Assembly (NCBI RefSeq): GCF_001421565.1 | Contig: NZ_LMKQ01000001.1 | Location: 369,277-433,276 of the forward strand | DNA length: 64,000 nt | Direction of reading: 5' to 3' | From: Agromyces sp. Leaf222 | GTDB lineage: Bacteria > Actinomycetota > Actinomycetes > Actinomycetales > Microbacteriaceae | In this document: piece after piece, positions 43,718 to 52,208 of the stretch | Layout of the letters: every line of letters begins with the position of its first letter | Numbering within the stretch: position 1 is the stretch's first letter | Translations under genes and position numbers: made by a program | The notes under the pieces: generated by a model | What the model saw: the letters and a program-made list of their open reading frames with translations, nothing else | Told to the model about the DNA's origin: nothing | Databases searched by the model: none

Positions 43718-44155
43718 TCAGTCCCTGCTGCGGTTGACCAGGCGCGAGAGCACGATCGCGCTGCGCGTGTGGTCGACGTTGGGGGCGATGCGCACGCGTT
43801 CGAGCGCGTCTTCGAGCGAGGCGATGTCCCGGGCACGCATGTGCACGATCGCGTCGGCGCTGCCCGTGACGGTGCCGGCGTAGACGACCTCGGGCACGCC
43901 CTGCAGGATGCGCTGCAGTTCGTCGGGCGCGACCGTTCCGCGGCAGAAGAGCTCGACGTAGGCCTCGGTCGACATGCCGTCGACGGCGGGGTCGACCTGG
44001 ATCGTGAACGAGCGGATGACGCCGTCGGCGACGAGGCGGTCGACGCGTCGCTTCACCGCGGAGGCGGACAGTCCGACCGACGATCCGATGTCGCCGTACC
44101 CCGCTCGCGCATTCTGGCGGAGGAGGTCGAGGATGGCGCGATCGAGGTTGTCCAT
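43718..44155 (-). CDS. Lrp/AsnC family regulator
   Basis: 145 residues. N-terminal MDNLDRAILDLLRQNARAGYGDIGSSVGLSASAVKRRVDRLVADGVI is the Lrp helix-turn-helix and the rest is an RAM/AsnC ligand domain (VPEVVYAGTVTGSADAIVHMRARD). TACACT (44167-44162) six bases before ATG 44155 indicates a leaderless promoter. First gene of a two-regulator operon. It may respond to an amino acid; the divergent gamma-glutamyltransferase gene is a possible target. Confidence 0.92.
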   Translation of the reverse strand: MDNLDRAILDLLRQNARAGYGDIGSSVGLSASAVKRRVDRLVADGVIRSFTIQVDPAVDGMSTEAYVELFCRGTVAPDELQRILQGVPEVVYAGTVTGSADAIVHMRARDIASLEDALERVRIAPNVDHTRSAIVLSRLVNRSRD

Positions 44156-44360
44156 CCTCGGAGTGTACGACGATCGGTTGCGCGATCACAGGTGCCTACG
44201 CGGGAATGTTGCGTGCGACTGTCGGATCGACCGAGTGCGAAGCCTTCCATGGGCACCGTCGTGCCGCAACCCCTCGCGGATCGCGCTCGACGCGTCGTAG
44301 CGTGACCGCATCGGCCAGCGTCGTGTGATTGTCGTGTCGTGTGATTCGAGGGGGACTCCC

Positions 44361-46256
44361 ATGCACCAGGTTGCGGCGCGTCGTGCGCTCACGTTCTCGA
44401 TCGCGGCGGTCGCCGTCGGCGGGCTGCTCGCCGTCGGCGCGTCGGCCACCGCGGCCGCTCCGCCGGCGCTCGCCCAGGCAACCGCGAGCGGCCTCGCGGC
44501 GGGGGTGTCGGCATCCGCCTCGTCGCGTTGGTCGCCGCAACCGCAGGCGACCGCGGTCGGATCCGGTGGCGCCGTGTCATCCGTCGACGCCGTGGCCAGT
44601 CGCGTCGGCGTCGAGGTCCTCCGCCTCGGCGGCAACGCGGCCGACGCCGCCGTCGCGACCGCGGCCGCGCTCGGCGTCACCGAGCCGTACAGCGCGGGCA
44701 TCGGCGGCGGGGGGTACTTCGTGCACTTCGACGCGAAGACCGGCGAGGTGACCACGATCGACGGCCGCGAGACCGCGCCGGCCGCGATGCCGACCGATGC
44801 GTTCCTCGACCCGGCCACCGGCCAGCCCTACCGGTTCACGCCCGAGCTCGTCTCGTCGGGCGTCTCGGTGGGCGTGCCGGGCACGCTCGCGACCTGGGAG
44901 GCGGCGCTCGACCGGTACGGCACGAAGCGGCTGTCGACGATGCTCGCCCCGGCGATCGCGGTCGCAGCCACCGGGTTCACGGTCGACGAGACGTTCCGCA
45001 GCCAGACGCTCGACAACAAGGCGCGGTTCGCGGCCTTCCCCGACACCGCGAAGCTGTTCCTCCCGAAGGGCGACGCGCCCGTCGTCGGCTCGACCTTCCG
45101 CAACCCCGACCTCGCGAAGACGCTCGGGCTCATCGCGCTGCGCGGCACCGACGCCTTCTACGAGGGCCGCCTCGCCAGCGAGATCGCCGATGTCGTGCAG
45201 CACCCGCGCAAGGATCCGGCCTCGCCGCTGCCGGCACCGCCCGGCACCCTCACGGCCGACGACCTCGCCGCCTACGAGGTCGTCGAGCAGGCGCCGACCC
45301 ACGTCGAGTACCGCGGGCTCGACGTCTACGGCATGGCGCCGAGCTCGTCGGGCGGCACCACCGTCGGCGAGTCGCTGAACATCCTCGAGAACCACGAGCT
45401 CGCGGGCGACACCCCCGAGGCGACGGCGCAGAGCCTGCACCTGTTCCTCGAGGCCACCGCGCGCGCGTTCGCCGATCGCAACGCCTACGTCGGCGACCCC
45501 GCCTTCGTCGACGTGCCGACCGAGACCCTGCTGAGCCAGGGCTTCGCCGACGCCCGCGACTGCACGATCGACCCGTCGGCGGCATCCGCCCGGCCGGTCG
45601 CGCCCGGGGCGCTCGACGCGAGCGGGTGCGCGACGGTCGATGCCGCCGAGCCGACCGACACCGAGAACGTCTCGACCACCCATCTCTCCGTGGTCGACCG
45701 GTGGGGCAACGCGGTCGCGTACACGCTCACGATCGAGCAGACCGGGGGATCCGCGATGACCGTTCCCGGGCGGGGATTCCTGCTCAACAACGAGCTGACC
45801 GACTTCTCGACCGTCTACAACGAGGCCGACCCGAATCGCATCGAGCCCGGCAAGCGGCCGCGCTCGTCGATGTCGCCGACGATCGTGCTCGACGGCGGCG
45901 ACGTGCGGTACGTGCTCGGTTCGCCCGGCGGCGCGACGATCATCACGACGGTCACGCAGATCCTGCTGAACCGCATCGACCTCGGGATGTCGCTTCCCGA
46001 AGCGGTCGCCGCACCGCGGGCCTCGCAGCGCAACGCCGCCGTGACCCCGGCCGAGCCGGAGTTCATCGACGCGTACGGCGCGGCCCTCGGCGCGTACGGG
46101 CAGACGTTCACGCCATCCGGCGACCGGTTCACGTCGGCCTCGCAGATCGGCGCCGCCGCGGCGATCGAGGCCGCACCCGACGGCACGATGACGGCGGCCG
46201 CCGAGCCGGTGCGGCGTGGCGGCGGCACCGCGCTCGTGGTCAGGCCGCGCCGCTGA
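44361..46256 (+). CDS. ggt: Secreted gamma-glutamyltransferase
   Basis: 631 residues from ATG 44361 with GAGGGGG upstream. A signal peptide (to about residue 40) indicates export. The GGT Ntn-hydrolase blocks are visible: GGNAADAAVATAAALGVTEPYSAGIGGGGYF in the large subunit and STTHLSVVDRWGNAVAYT, whose first Thr after NVS is the catalytic nucleophile created by self-cleavage. Then DFS, RPRSSMSPTIV and GSPGGATIITTV line the active site. Cleaves gamma-glutamyl bonds, e.g. in glutathione. TAGCGT at 44298-44303 may be its -10 box. Confidence 0.93.
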   Translation: MHQVAARRALTFSIAAVAVGGLLAVGASATAAAPPALAQATASGLAAGVSASASSRWSPQPQATAVGSGGAVSSVDAVASRVGVEVLRLGGNAADAAVATAAALGVTEPYSAGIGGGGYFVHFDAKTGEVTTIDGRETAPAAMPTDAFLDPATGQPYRFTPELVSSGVSVGVPGTLATWEAALDRYGTKRLSTMLAPAIAVAATGFTVDETFRSQTLDNKARFAAFPDTAKLFLPKGDAPVVGSTFRNPDLAKTLGLIALRGTDAFYEGRLASEIADVVQHPRKDPASPLPAPPGTLTADDLAAYEVVEQAPTHVEYRGLDVYGMAPSSSGGTTVGESLNILENHELAGDTPEATAQSLHLFLEATARAFADRNAYVGDPAFVDVPTETLLSQGFADARDCTIDPSAASARPVAPGALDASGCATVDAAEPTDTENVSTTHLSVVDRWGNAVAYTLTIEQTGGSAMTVPGRGFLLNNELTDFSTVYNEADPNRIEPGKRPRSSMSPTIVLDGGDVRYVLGSPGGATIITTVTQILLNRIDLGMSLPEAVAAPRASQRNAAVTPAEPEFIDAYGAALGAYGQTFTPSGDRFTSASQIGAAAAIEAAPDGTMTAAAEPVRRGGGTALVVRPRR

Positions 46257-46291
46257 ACGGGCCCTCGCGGCATCCGTCTCGTCTCACGGAT

Positions 46292-46308
46292 CGGCCCGAA
46301 CCGGGCCG
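46292..46308 (+). terminator. Hairpin after ggt
   Basis: CGGCCCG (46292-46298) and CGGGCCG (46302-46308) pair perfectly around AAC. The stem is short but all G-C. It lies between ggt and the LLM oxidoreductase gene. Confidence 0.55.
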
Positions 46309-46338
46309 CGGGCCCCGACCCGGATCTAGGCTTGGAGG

Positions 46339-47154
46339 ATGAGCCCTACCTCGTCCGTGCGCCTCGGCATCCAGGTGCAGCCCCAGCACGCCCAGTACAC
46401 CGCGATCCGCGACACGGTGCTCCGCCTCGAAGAGCTCGGCGCCGACGTCGTCTTCAACTGGGATCACTTCTTCCCGCTCTCCGGCGACCGCGACGGCCTG
46501 CACTTCGAGGCCTGGACCATGCTCGGCGCGTGGGCCGAGCAGACCGAGCGCATCGAGTTCGGCACGCTCGTGAACTGCAACTCGTATCGCAACGCCGACC
46601 TGCAGGCCGACATGGCCCGCACGCTCGACCACATCAGCTCGAAGGGCGGCGAGGGCCGCTTCATCTTCGGCACCGGGTCCGGATGGTTCGAGCGCGACTA
46701 CGACGAGTACGGCTACGAGTTCGGCACGGTCGGCGGCCGGCTGAACGCCCTCGCCGACGCACTGCCCCGCATCGAGGCGCGCTGGGCGAAGCTCAACCCG
46801 GCGCCGACCCGCAAGATCCCCGTCATGATCGGCGGCAAGGGCGAGCAGAAGACGCTGAAGATCGTAGCGAAGCACGCCGACATCTGGCACTCGTTCGTGG
46901 CGCCCGACGAGCTCGGCCGCAAGCTCGACGTGCTGAAGCGCTGGGGCGACGAGGTCGGCCGCGACGTCTCCGAGATCACCGTGTCGAACGAGCTCGGGCG
47001 CGGCACGGCCGATCTCGAGCACGCCGATGCGCTCTACGACGCGGGGGTGCGCCTCTTCACGCTCGGCATCAGCGGCCCCGACTACGACCTCTCGGCCGTG
47101 CGCGAGTACCTCGCCTGGCGCGACGCGAAGAACGACCTGGCTCGGGTCGCCTGA
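46339..47154 (+). CDS. LLM class F420-dependent oxidoreductase
   Basis: 271 residues. Luciferase-like barrel: LGIQVQPQHAQYTAIRDTVLRLEELGADVVFNWDHFFP, GRFIFGTGSGWFERDYDEYGYEFG and IPVMIGGKGEQKTLKIVAKHADIWHSF. This pattern (with WDHF) is the F420-dependent branch seen in actinobacteria. Substrate unknown. TAGGCT at 46327-46332 lies six bases before ATG 46339; the GGAGG that abuts the ATG is too close to act as a ribosome site, so a leaderless message is likely. Three 15-base tandem units of the CGAGCTCGGGTCGCC type follow the stop. Confidence 0.92.
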   Translation: MSPTSSVRLGIQVQPQHAQYTAIRDTVLRLEELGADVVFNWDHFFPLSGDRDGLHFEAWTMLGAWAEQTERIEFGTLVNCNSYRNADLQADMARTLDHISSKGGEGRFIFGTGSGWFERDYDEYGYEFGTVGGRLNALADALPRIEARWAKLNPAPTRKIPVMIGGKGEQKTLKIVAKHADIWHSFVAPDELGRKLDVLKRWGDEVGRDVSEITVSNELGRGTADLEHADALYDAGVRLFTLGISGPDYDLSAVREYLAWRDAKNDLARVA

Positions 47155-47217
47155 GCTCGGGTCGCCCGAGCTCGGCTCGCCCGGTCGCTGCCATCGAGCG
47201 GATGTCGCGGCGCGGCG

Positions 47218-47964
47218 TCAGGGGCCGGTCACCGTTCCGAAGGTGAGCCGCCCGTCGGCGGCGAGCGTGACGTCGATGCTCGTCGGCGTGTCATCTGCGC
47301 TGACCGACGTGGCGACGTTGAGCCCCTTTTCTGGGAACCTCCCATCGACCGTGCAGGTCGATGCGGCGCCTCCGAGGTCGGGGAACGCGACCACGACGCA
47401 GAGTTCGGCCGCGTCGCGGGCGAGGAAGACGAGCGTCCCGTCGGGGCGTGTCGCGAGAAGGCGGTATTCGAGCGAGCCGTTCCCGAATCCGAACTCCGGC
47501 GGCAGGGGTGCGGCGTCGGCCTCGGTCGCGGGTCGCAGGAACACGTCGGCCGCCGACGCCTCGCCGGCGAGGGGTTGCTCGGCGAGGGAGTCCGCCATGG
47601 AGGGCTGATCCGTGAACGGCGTGGCCGTCGGGGTCGGCATCGCCGACTCCGCGGTCGCGTGCAGAGTCGTGCCGAGCTGCCAGCCCGCGAGGAGGCCGAC
47701 GACGAGCGCCGCGAGGCCCACGATGATCGTCCCGCGGAGCCGCCCGCTCGGAACGGAGTCGGCGGCCACCGGGGTGACGGCCGGCTGAACCTCGGGCTCG
47801 GCGGGTGGTTCGCCCGCCGCGACCTCGGCCTCGACGGCCGCCGCCGAGCGAGCCTCCCGCAGCGCATCCAGCTCGCGCGCGGCATCCGCTCGCTCCGCAT
47901 CGGAGGCGCCGGAGCCGAACGCGAGGCGTTGCAGGCGGGCGAGGTCGGCGTCGGGTTCGGGCAC
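47218..47964 (-). CDS. Single-pass membrane protein with DADxARLQRxAFGSG motif (copy 1)
   Basis: 248 residues from GTG 47964, chosen for GGAGG five bases upstream; an ATG at 48024 would add 20 residues. Opens with PDADLARLQRLAFGSGASDAER, has a membrane segment GTIIVGLAALVVGLLAGWQLG in the middle and an extracytoplasmic domain with ELCVVVAFPDLGG..C..DGRFPEKG. The protein encoded at 54578 shares all these features. Family not recognised. Divergent from the split amine oxidase genes, so it may regulate or assist them. Confidence 0.78.
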   Translation of the reverse strand: MPEPDADLARLQRLAFGSGASDAERADAARELDALREARSAAAVEAEVAAGEPPAEPEVQPAVTPVAADSVPSGRLRGTIIVGLAALVVGLLAGWQLGTTLHATAESAMPTPTATPFTDQPSMADSLAEQPLAGEASAADVFLRPATEADAAPLPPEFGFGNGSLEYRLLATRPDGTLVFLARDAAELCVVVAFPDLGGAASTCTVDGRFPEKGLNVATSVSADDTPTSIDVTLAADGRLTFGTVTGP

Positions 47965-48205
47965 GGCATCCTCCGTCGGGCGGCGAGGTTCGGGCACGCC
48001 GTGATCTGGTTCAGGATGCCGCATCGCCCGTGGACGGGCAACCGTGCCCGCCGCGCCCACCGGTGCGGCATCGCGGCGCCTGCGGTGCCGCCGGTGTCCC
48101 AACCGGGTTCACGCCGACGAAACACGCTGCTCGGCAGCGCCGAAACACCGGCTTCCTAAGTTCGGCTCATTCGCATTCCGCGAATGCCCGTGTCCAGGAG
48201 GTTCG

Positions 48206-48955
48206 ATGCAATCACCACCGAGCAACACCCGAACGAGACGACTGCCGTACGCGATCCTCGGTGGCGGCGTCATCGCCGCGGCCGCGATCGTCGGCGGCTT
48301 CATGGCCATCCCGGCCGTGAGCGGTGCGAGCGGCGCCGACAGCTCCGCGACCGAGGAGCTCGAGGCGGTCACGTCCAAGCCCGAGCTCGGTGCGCCGCGC
48401 GACCCGCTGAGCCCCGACGAACTGAGCTACGCGATCCACCTCGCGAGCACCGATGAGAGCGTGCCGGCGGACGTCACGTCCGTCGACGGATCGGACGCGC
48501 CCCAGGTGCTCTCCGTCGACATCGCGAACGGAGACGTCGACGCCACCGGACGCCTCGTCGACGTGTACCTGTTCGACTACACGTCGAACCAGACGTTCCT
48601 GCAGCGGGTCGACCTCGCCGCGGGCGACGTCGAGAGCACGTCGAAGGCGGGCGTCCAGCCGCCGCCCACTCCCGACGAGGTCGACTACGCGTTCGGCGTC
48701 TTCCTCGGCGACGCCGCGGCCAGCGCCGCCGTGCGCGCCGAGTACACGTCGGTCGCCGGCGGCGAGCTCGAGTCGATCGAGCAGCTCGCGGTCACCGGCG
48801 GGGCCTTCGTGCCGGACGCAGGAACCCTCGGCGCCGAGGCCTGCGGCATCGACCGATGCGTGGAGATGCAGTTCCGCGTGCCCGGCGGCGGATACCTCGA
48901 CACGACCGCATTCGTGGTCGACCTGTCCACCGAGTCCGTGATCGGCATCAAGTGA
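48206..48955 (+). CDS. Copper amine oxidase N2/N3-domain subunit (tyramine oxidase subunit B-like), secreted
   Basis: 249 residues from ATG 48206 with AGGAGG upstream. Twin-Arg-like start (RTRRLP) and a hydrophobic segment (residues 15-38) suggest export. Residues 66-180 (PLSPDELSYAIHLAS, then GRLVDVYLFDYTSNQTFLQRVDLAAGDVESTSKAGVQPPPTPDEVDYAFGVF) follow the pattern of the CuAO_N2/N3 domains: LsxxEi, then R-A-x-V, VdL and the xqPpxtxeE motif. These domains normally lie in the same chain as the catalytic domain. Here that domain is encoded in the next gene, 11 bases on. A Cys213/Cys218 pair may form a disulfide. Confidence 0.75.
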   Translation: MQSPPSNTRTRRLPYAILGGGVIAAAAIVGGFMAIPAVSGASGADSSATEELEAVTSKPELGAPRDPLSPDELSYAIHLASTDESVPADVTSVDGSDAPQVLSVDIANGDVDATGRLVDVYLFDYTSNQTFLQRVDLAAGDVESTSKAGVQPPPTPDEVDYAFGVFLGDAAASAAVRAEYTSVAGGELESIEQLAVTGGAFVPDAGTLGAEACGIDRCVEMQFRVPGGGYLDTTAFVVDLSTESVIGIK

Positions 48956-48966
48956 GAGGCATGACC

Positions 48967-50880
48967 ATGAAGAGGATCTCCCGCGCGATCGCCGTCGCGG
49001 CGGCCGCCGTCGCCGTCGCCGCCGGCCTCGCCGTCATCCCGGTGACCTCGGCCACGGCCGCGGCGCCGGTCGTGAACTGCTCCGGTGACGCGCTCATCGA
49101 GAAGTCGTTCGACAACGGCACCGACTGGCAGATGTGCTGGCGCATCGACAGCAAGCACGGTCTCGTGCTCGAACAGGTGGCCGTCAAGGCCCCGGGGGAG
49201 GACTCGTTCCGCCGGGTCCTCGACTCGGTGAGCCTCGGACAGCTCAACGTGCCCTACGACACCGGCAAGAACGTCTGGAACGACATCACGTCGTACGGCT
49301 TCGGCAACCAGTACCTGCAGAAGCTCAGCGCGGCCGAGTGCAGCACCGGCACGCTCCGCGACTACGGACAGGCGTGGAGCGTCACCCGCCGCGGCGTGAC
49401 GACGAACTACCTGCGCACGATCCCGTCGCTCTGCATCACGGACACCACGCGCGACATGTCGTACCGCTCGCACGAGCAGAGCTGGGGGTCGATCGAGGAC
49501 AAGCCGCTCTTCACCGCGACGGGGCAGGCGTTCAACCTCACCATCGTCTCGAAGGTCGACTGGTACGAGTACGCGACCAAGGTCGAGTTCACCGACGAGG
49601 GGGCGATCTCGTTCAACCTCGGTGCGACCGGGGACATCTCCTACGAGGACTTCGACGCGGATGCGACCACCGGCTGGCCTGTGGGAACGGATGCGGCGAA
49701 CTACGCGGCCTCGCACTGGCACAACGCGTTCTGGCGCCTCGACTTCGGTCTCGACGGCCAGAGCCTGCAGCAGGTCGAGCAGTACGACTCGACGCTGGGC
49801 GAGCCCGGCGAGATGGCACCGCTGATGCACACCACCGGCGCGACGATCGAGCACCCGGCGAACCTCGTGCCCGCCGCCGACACCACGTGGTGGCGGGTGG
49901 TGGCGCCCGAGAGCCGCAACACCGACAACCACGCGCGTTCGTACGAGTTCGTGTTCCCCGGTTCGCAGCTCTACCAGGGCAACCCGATCACGCAGCCGCT
50001 CATCAGCGTCACGAACTACGCCGACTGCGAGCAGTTCGCGAGCAACAACCTCAACCCCGCCTGCCCCAACCTGAGCGTGCTCGACTACGTCGCGAACAGT
50101 GCGGATGCCGCCCTGACCGACCCGGTCGCCTGGGTCAACAGCGGGTTCCACCACGTCGTGCGCGACGAGGACCAGAGTCCGATGCAGACGCACTGGCAGT
50201 CGTTCTCGATCATGCCGCGCGACTGGACGGCGCAGTCGATGAGCACCCCCGATGCGAGGACCTGCATCAACGGCGACACCGGCGGCGAGATCCACAGCGA
50301 CGAGACGCCGTGCGAGGCGGTCGTGCCGACGGACCCCGAGCCGACCGACCCGCCGGCGACGACCGAGCCGACGGACCCGCCCGCGACGACCGAGCCGACC
50401 GACTCCCCGGAGCCGACCGACCCGGCCGAGCCGGGCGAGGGCGACGGCCAGGATGCCCCGAGCCTCTCGATCTCGGCGAAGGATCTCGCCCCGGGCGAGA
50501 GCTTCGCGCTCGAGGGCGCGGGCTTCGCGCCCGATGAGACCGTCGCGGTCGTGCTGCACTCCGACCCGATCACGGTGGGCACCCTCACCGCGAACGACGA
50601 GGGTGAGATCGCGGGCACCCTGAAGGTGCCCTCGGACGCGCCCGACGGCTCGCACAGGATCGTCGTGACGGGCGCCGAGTCCGGGCTGACGGCGGAGGTC
50701 GACGTCACGATCGCCACGGCGGCGGCACCGGCAGGCGCCGCCGGACCGGTCGCCGCGCTGCTCGCCTCCACGGGCACGGCGCTGCCGATCGCGGCCGCGT
50801 CGGTGGCGCTCGCGCTCCTCGTCGCGGGCGGGGCGCTCATGCTCCGCCGGCGTCGCCGGTCGGCGATCACGTCGATCTGA
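48967..50880 (+). CDS. Copper amine oxidase catalytic subunit with LAxTG wall anchor
   Basis: 637 residues from ATG 48967 (GAGAGG seven bases upstream). Signal peptide to about residue 33. Residues 38-430 align by eye with the CuAO catalytic domain: base Asp106 (WNDITSYGFG), topaquinone-precursor Tyr200 (VDWYEY, replacing the usual NYDY), copper ligands His250 and His252 (SHWHNAFWRLDFGLDG) and probably His396 (FHHVVRDEDQSPM). The spacing of Tyr and the two His (50, 52) fits known enzymes. The usual Asn before the Tyr is Trp. A Pro/Thr linker, an Ig-like domain (about 498-582), LASTG (599-603), membrane segment and Arg tail follow, a class E sortase signal. Oxidises amines at the cell surface (inferred). 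Confidence 0.82.
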   Translation: MKRISRAIAVAAAAVAVAAGLAVIPVTSATAAAPVVNCSGDALIEKSFDNGTDWQMCWRIDSKHGLVLEQVAVKAPGEDSFRRVLDSVSLGQLNVPYDTGKNVWNDITSYGFGNQYLQKLSAAECSTGTLRDYGQAWSVTRRGVTTNYLRTIPSLCITDTTRDMSYRSHEQSWGSIEDKPLFTATGQAFNLTIVSKVDWYEYATKVEFTDEGAISFNLGATGDISYEDFDADATTGWPVGTDAANYAASHWHNAFWRLDFGLDGQSLQQVEQYDSTLGEPGEMAPLMHTTGATIEHPANLVPAADTTWWRVVAPESRNTDNHARSYEFVFPGSQLYQGNPITQPLISVTNYADCEQFASNNLNPACPNLSVLDYVANSADAALTDPVAWVNSGFHHVVRDEDQSPMQTHWQSFSIMPRDWTAQSMSTPDARTCINGDTGGEIHSDETPCEAVVPTDPEPTDPPATTEPTDPPATTEPTDSPEPTDPAEPGEGDGQDAPSLSISAKDLAPGESFALEGAGFAPDETVAVVLHSDPITVGTLTANDEGEIAGTLKVPSDAPDGSHRIVVTGAESGLTAEVDVTIATAAAPAGAAGPVAALLASTGTALPIAAASVALALLVAGGALMLRRRRRSAITSI

Positions 50881-50887
50881 CCCATGC

Positions 50888-50919
50888 GGTGGCGGCCGGG
50901 CGCGTGCCCGGCCGCCACC
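50888..50919 (+). terminator. Perfect 14-bp hairpin after amine oxidase gene
   Basis: GGTGGCGGCCGGGC (50888-50901) and its exact complement (50906-50919) surround GCGT. It lies 8 bases after the amine oxidase stop and 26 before the DUF305 gene, so it would reduce read-through into DUF305 and the signal peptidase gene. Confidence 0.82.
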
Positions 50920-50945
50920 TTCGCACCACCACGGAAGGAGCACCG

Positions 50946-51626
50946 ATGCGACGTCCCATCGCGACGACGGTCGCCCTGGCGGTCGTCCTCGTCGCCGGCG
51001 CGGCCCTGATCGGGCCGAGGCTCGCGGCGGCCGACGCCGCACAGGCGACCGAGCGCATCGACGGCGCCCCGGGCAGCACCGTCATGGCGGCCTCCGGCCG
51101 GGCCGAGACATCCGAGGCCCTCGTGCCGTCGGGCGCCGCGGACGGAACAGCGGCCTCGGTCGACGACGTGCCCGACGACGCGGACATGCTGTTCGCGATG
51201 ATGATGGTGCCGCATCACGAGCAGGCCGTCGAGCTCTCGCGGATGCTCGCTGCGACGCCGGGCATCGACGGCTTTTCGACCTCGCTCGCAGCCTTCATCG
51301 ATGCGGACCAGACCAAGGAGATCGTGGCCATGAACGCGTGGCTCGACGCCTGGCACGGGGTCGGCATCATGAACCACGACCGCGGCGGGGCGATGGCGGG
51401 CATGGCGACGCCCGAGCAGATCGCCGAGTTCGACGCCCTGTCGGGTGCGGCCGCGGAGGCCAGGTTCCTCGAGTTGATGATCGCCCACCATCGTGGTGCG
51501 CTCGCCATGGCCGACGATGCGATCGCCGACGGCCGCAACAGCTACATCCGCTCGCTCGCGAAGCACATCGCCGCAGAGCAGGAGCGGGAGATCGCCGCGA
51601 TGACCCTCAGGCTGGGCGAGCTGTGA
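50946..51626 (+). CDS. Secreted DUF305 protein
   Basis: 226 residues from ATG 50946 (AAGGAG upstream). Signal peptide in the first 30 residues. Two DUF305 modules are visible: DADMLFAMMMVPHHEQAVELSRML and EARFLELMIAHHRGALAMADDAI, each with a His-His pair; MNHDRGGAMAGM sits between them. DUF305 proteins are ferritin-like bundles often linked to copper. Position after a copper amine oxidase suggests a role in copper supply or handling. Its stop overlaps the signal peptidase gene. Confidence 0.88.
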   Translation: MRRPIATTVALAVVLVAGAALIGPRLAAADAAQATERIDGAPGSTVMAASGRAETSEALVPSGAADGTAASVDDVPDDADMLFAMMMVPHHEQAVELSRMLAATPGIDGFSTSLAAFIDADQTKEIVAMNAWLDAWHGVGIMNHDRGGAMAGMATPEQIAEFDALSGAAAEARFLELMIAHHRGALAMADDAIADGRNSYIRSLAKHIAAEQEREIAAMTLRLGEL

Positions 51627-52162
51627 ACCGTCGCGGCGTCGCCGTCGCGGTCGTCGGTGCCGGGGCCGTGCTCGCCGTCGCGCTCGGTCTCGGCGCGGTG
51701 ACCGGCGCGGCGGTGCACCGGGCCGACTCCCCGTCGATGGCGCCGGCGATCGAGGTCGGCGACGTCGTGGTCTCCGCAGGACTCAACGGCGTGCCGGAGC
51801 GGGGCGACGTGGTGGTCTTCTCCGATCCCGGCGGATGGGGGCCGCGCGTCGCGCGGCTGCTCGGCCGGGACCGGGTGTCGGAGACGTTCGTGAAGCGCGT
51901 GGTCGGCCTCGCGGGGGAGCGCGTCGCGTGCTGCACCGCCGCCGGCGCGCTCACCGTCGACGGCGCGCCGTTGCCGGAGCCATACCGGGTGCCGAACGAC
52001 GGGCTCGCGAGCGTGCTCGCCTTCGACGAGATCGTCCCCGACGGCGAGGTGTTCGTGCTCGGCGACGCGCGCTCGGCCTCGATCGACTCCCGCTACCTCG
52101 GCAGCGTGCCCCTCGAGTCGGTGACCGGCGTCGTGCAGTTCGTGGTGCCGCTCGGCGGATGA
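51623..52162 (+). CDS. Small type I signal peptidase (S26 family)
   Basis: 179 residues from GTG 51623, overlapping the DUF305 stop. One N-terminal membrane segment, then the S26 motifs: DSPSMAPAIEVGD (nucleophile Ser38), FVKRVVGLAGE (Lys91) and VFVLGDARSASIDSRYLG (GDN-like). A peptidase so tightly coupled to secreted-protein genes may be devoted to processing the amine oxidase subunits or DUF305. The main housekeeping signal peptidase is presumably elsewhere. Confidence 0.87.
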   Translation: MNRRGVAVAVVGAGAVLAVALGLGAVTGAAVHRADSPSMAPAIEVGDVVVSAGLNGVPERGDVVVFSDPGGWGPRVARLLGRDRVSETFVKRVVGLAGERVACCTAAGALTVDGAPLPEPYRVPNDGLASVLAFDEIVPDGEVFVLGDARSASIDSRYLGSVPLESVTGVVQFVVPLGG

Positions 52163-52208
52163 GCCGCAGCGGTCGCCCGACTCGCGCCGCGACATCCGGC
52201 GAACGCCT

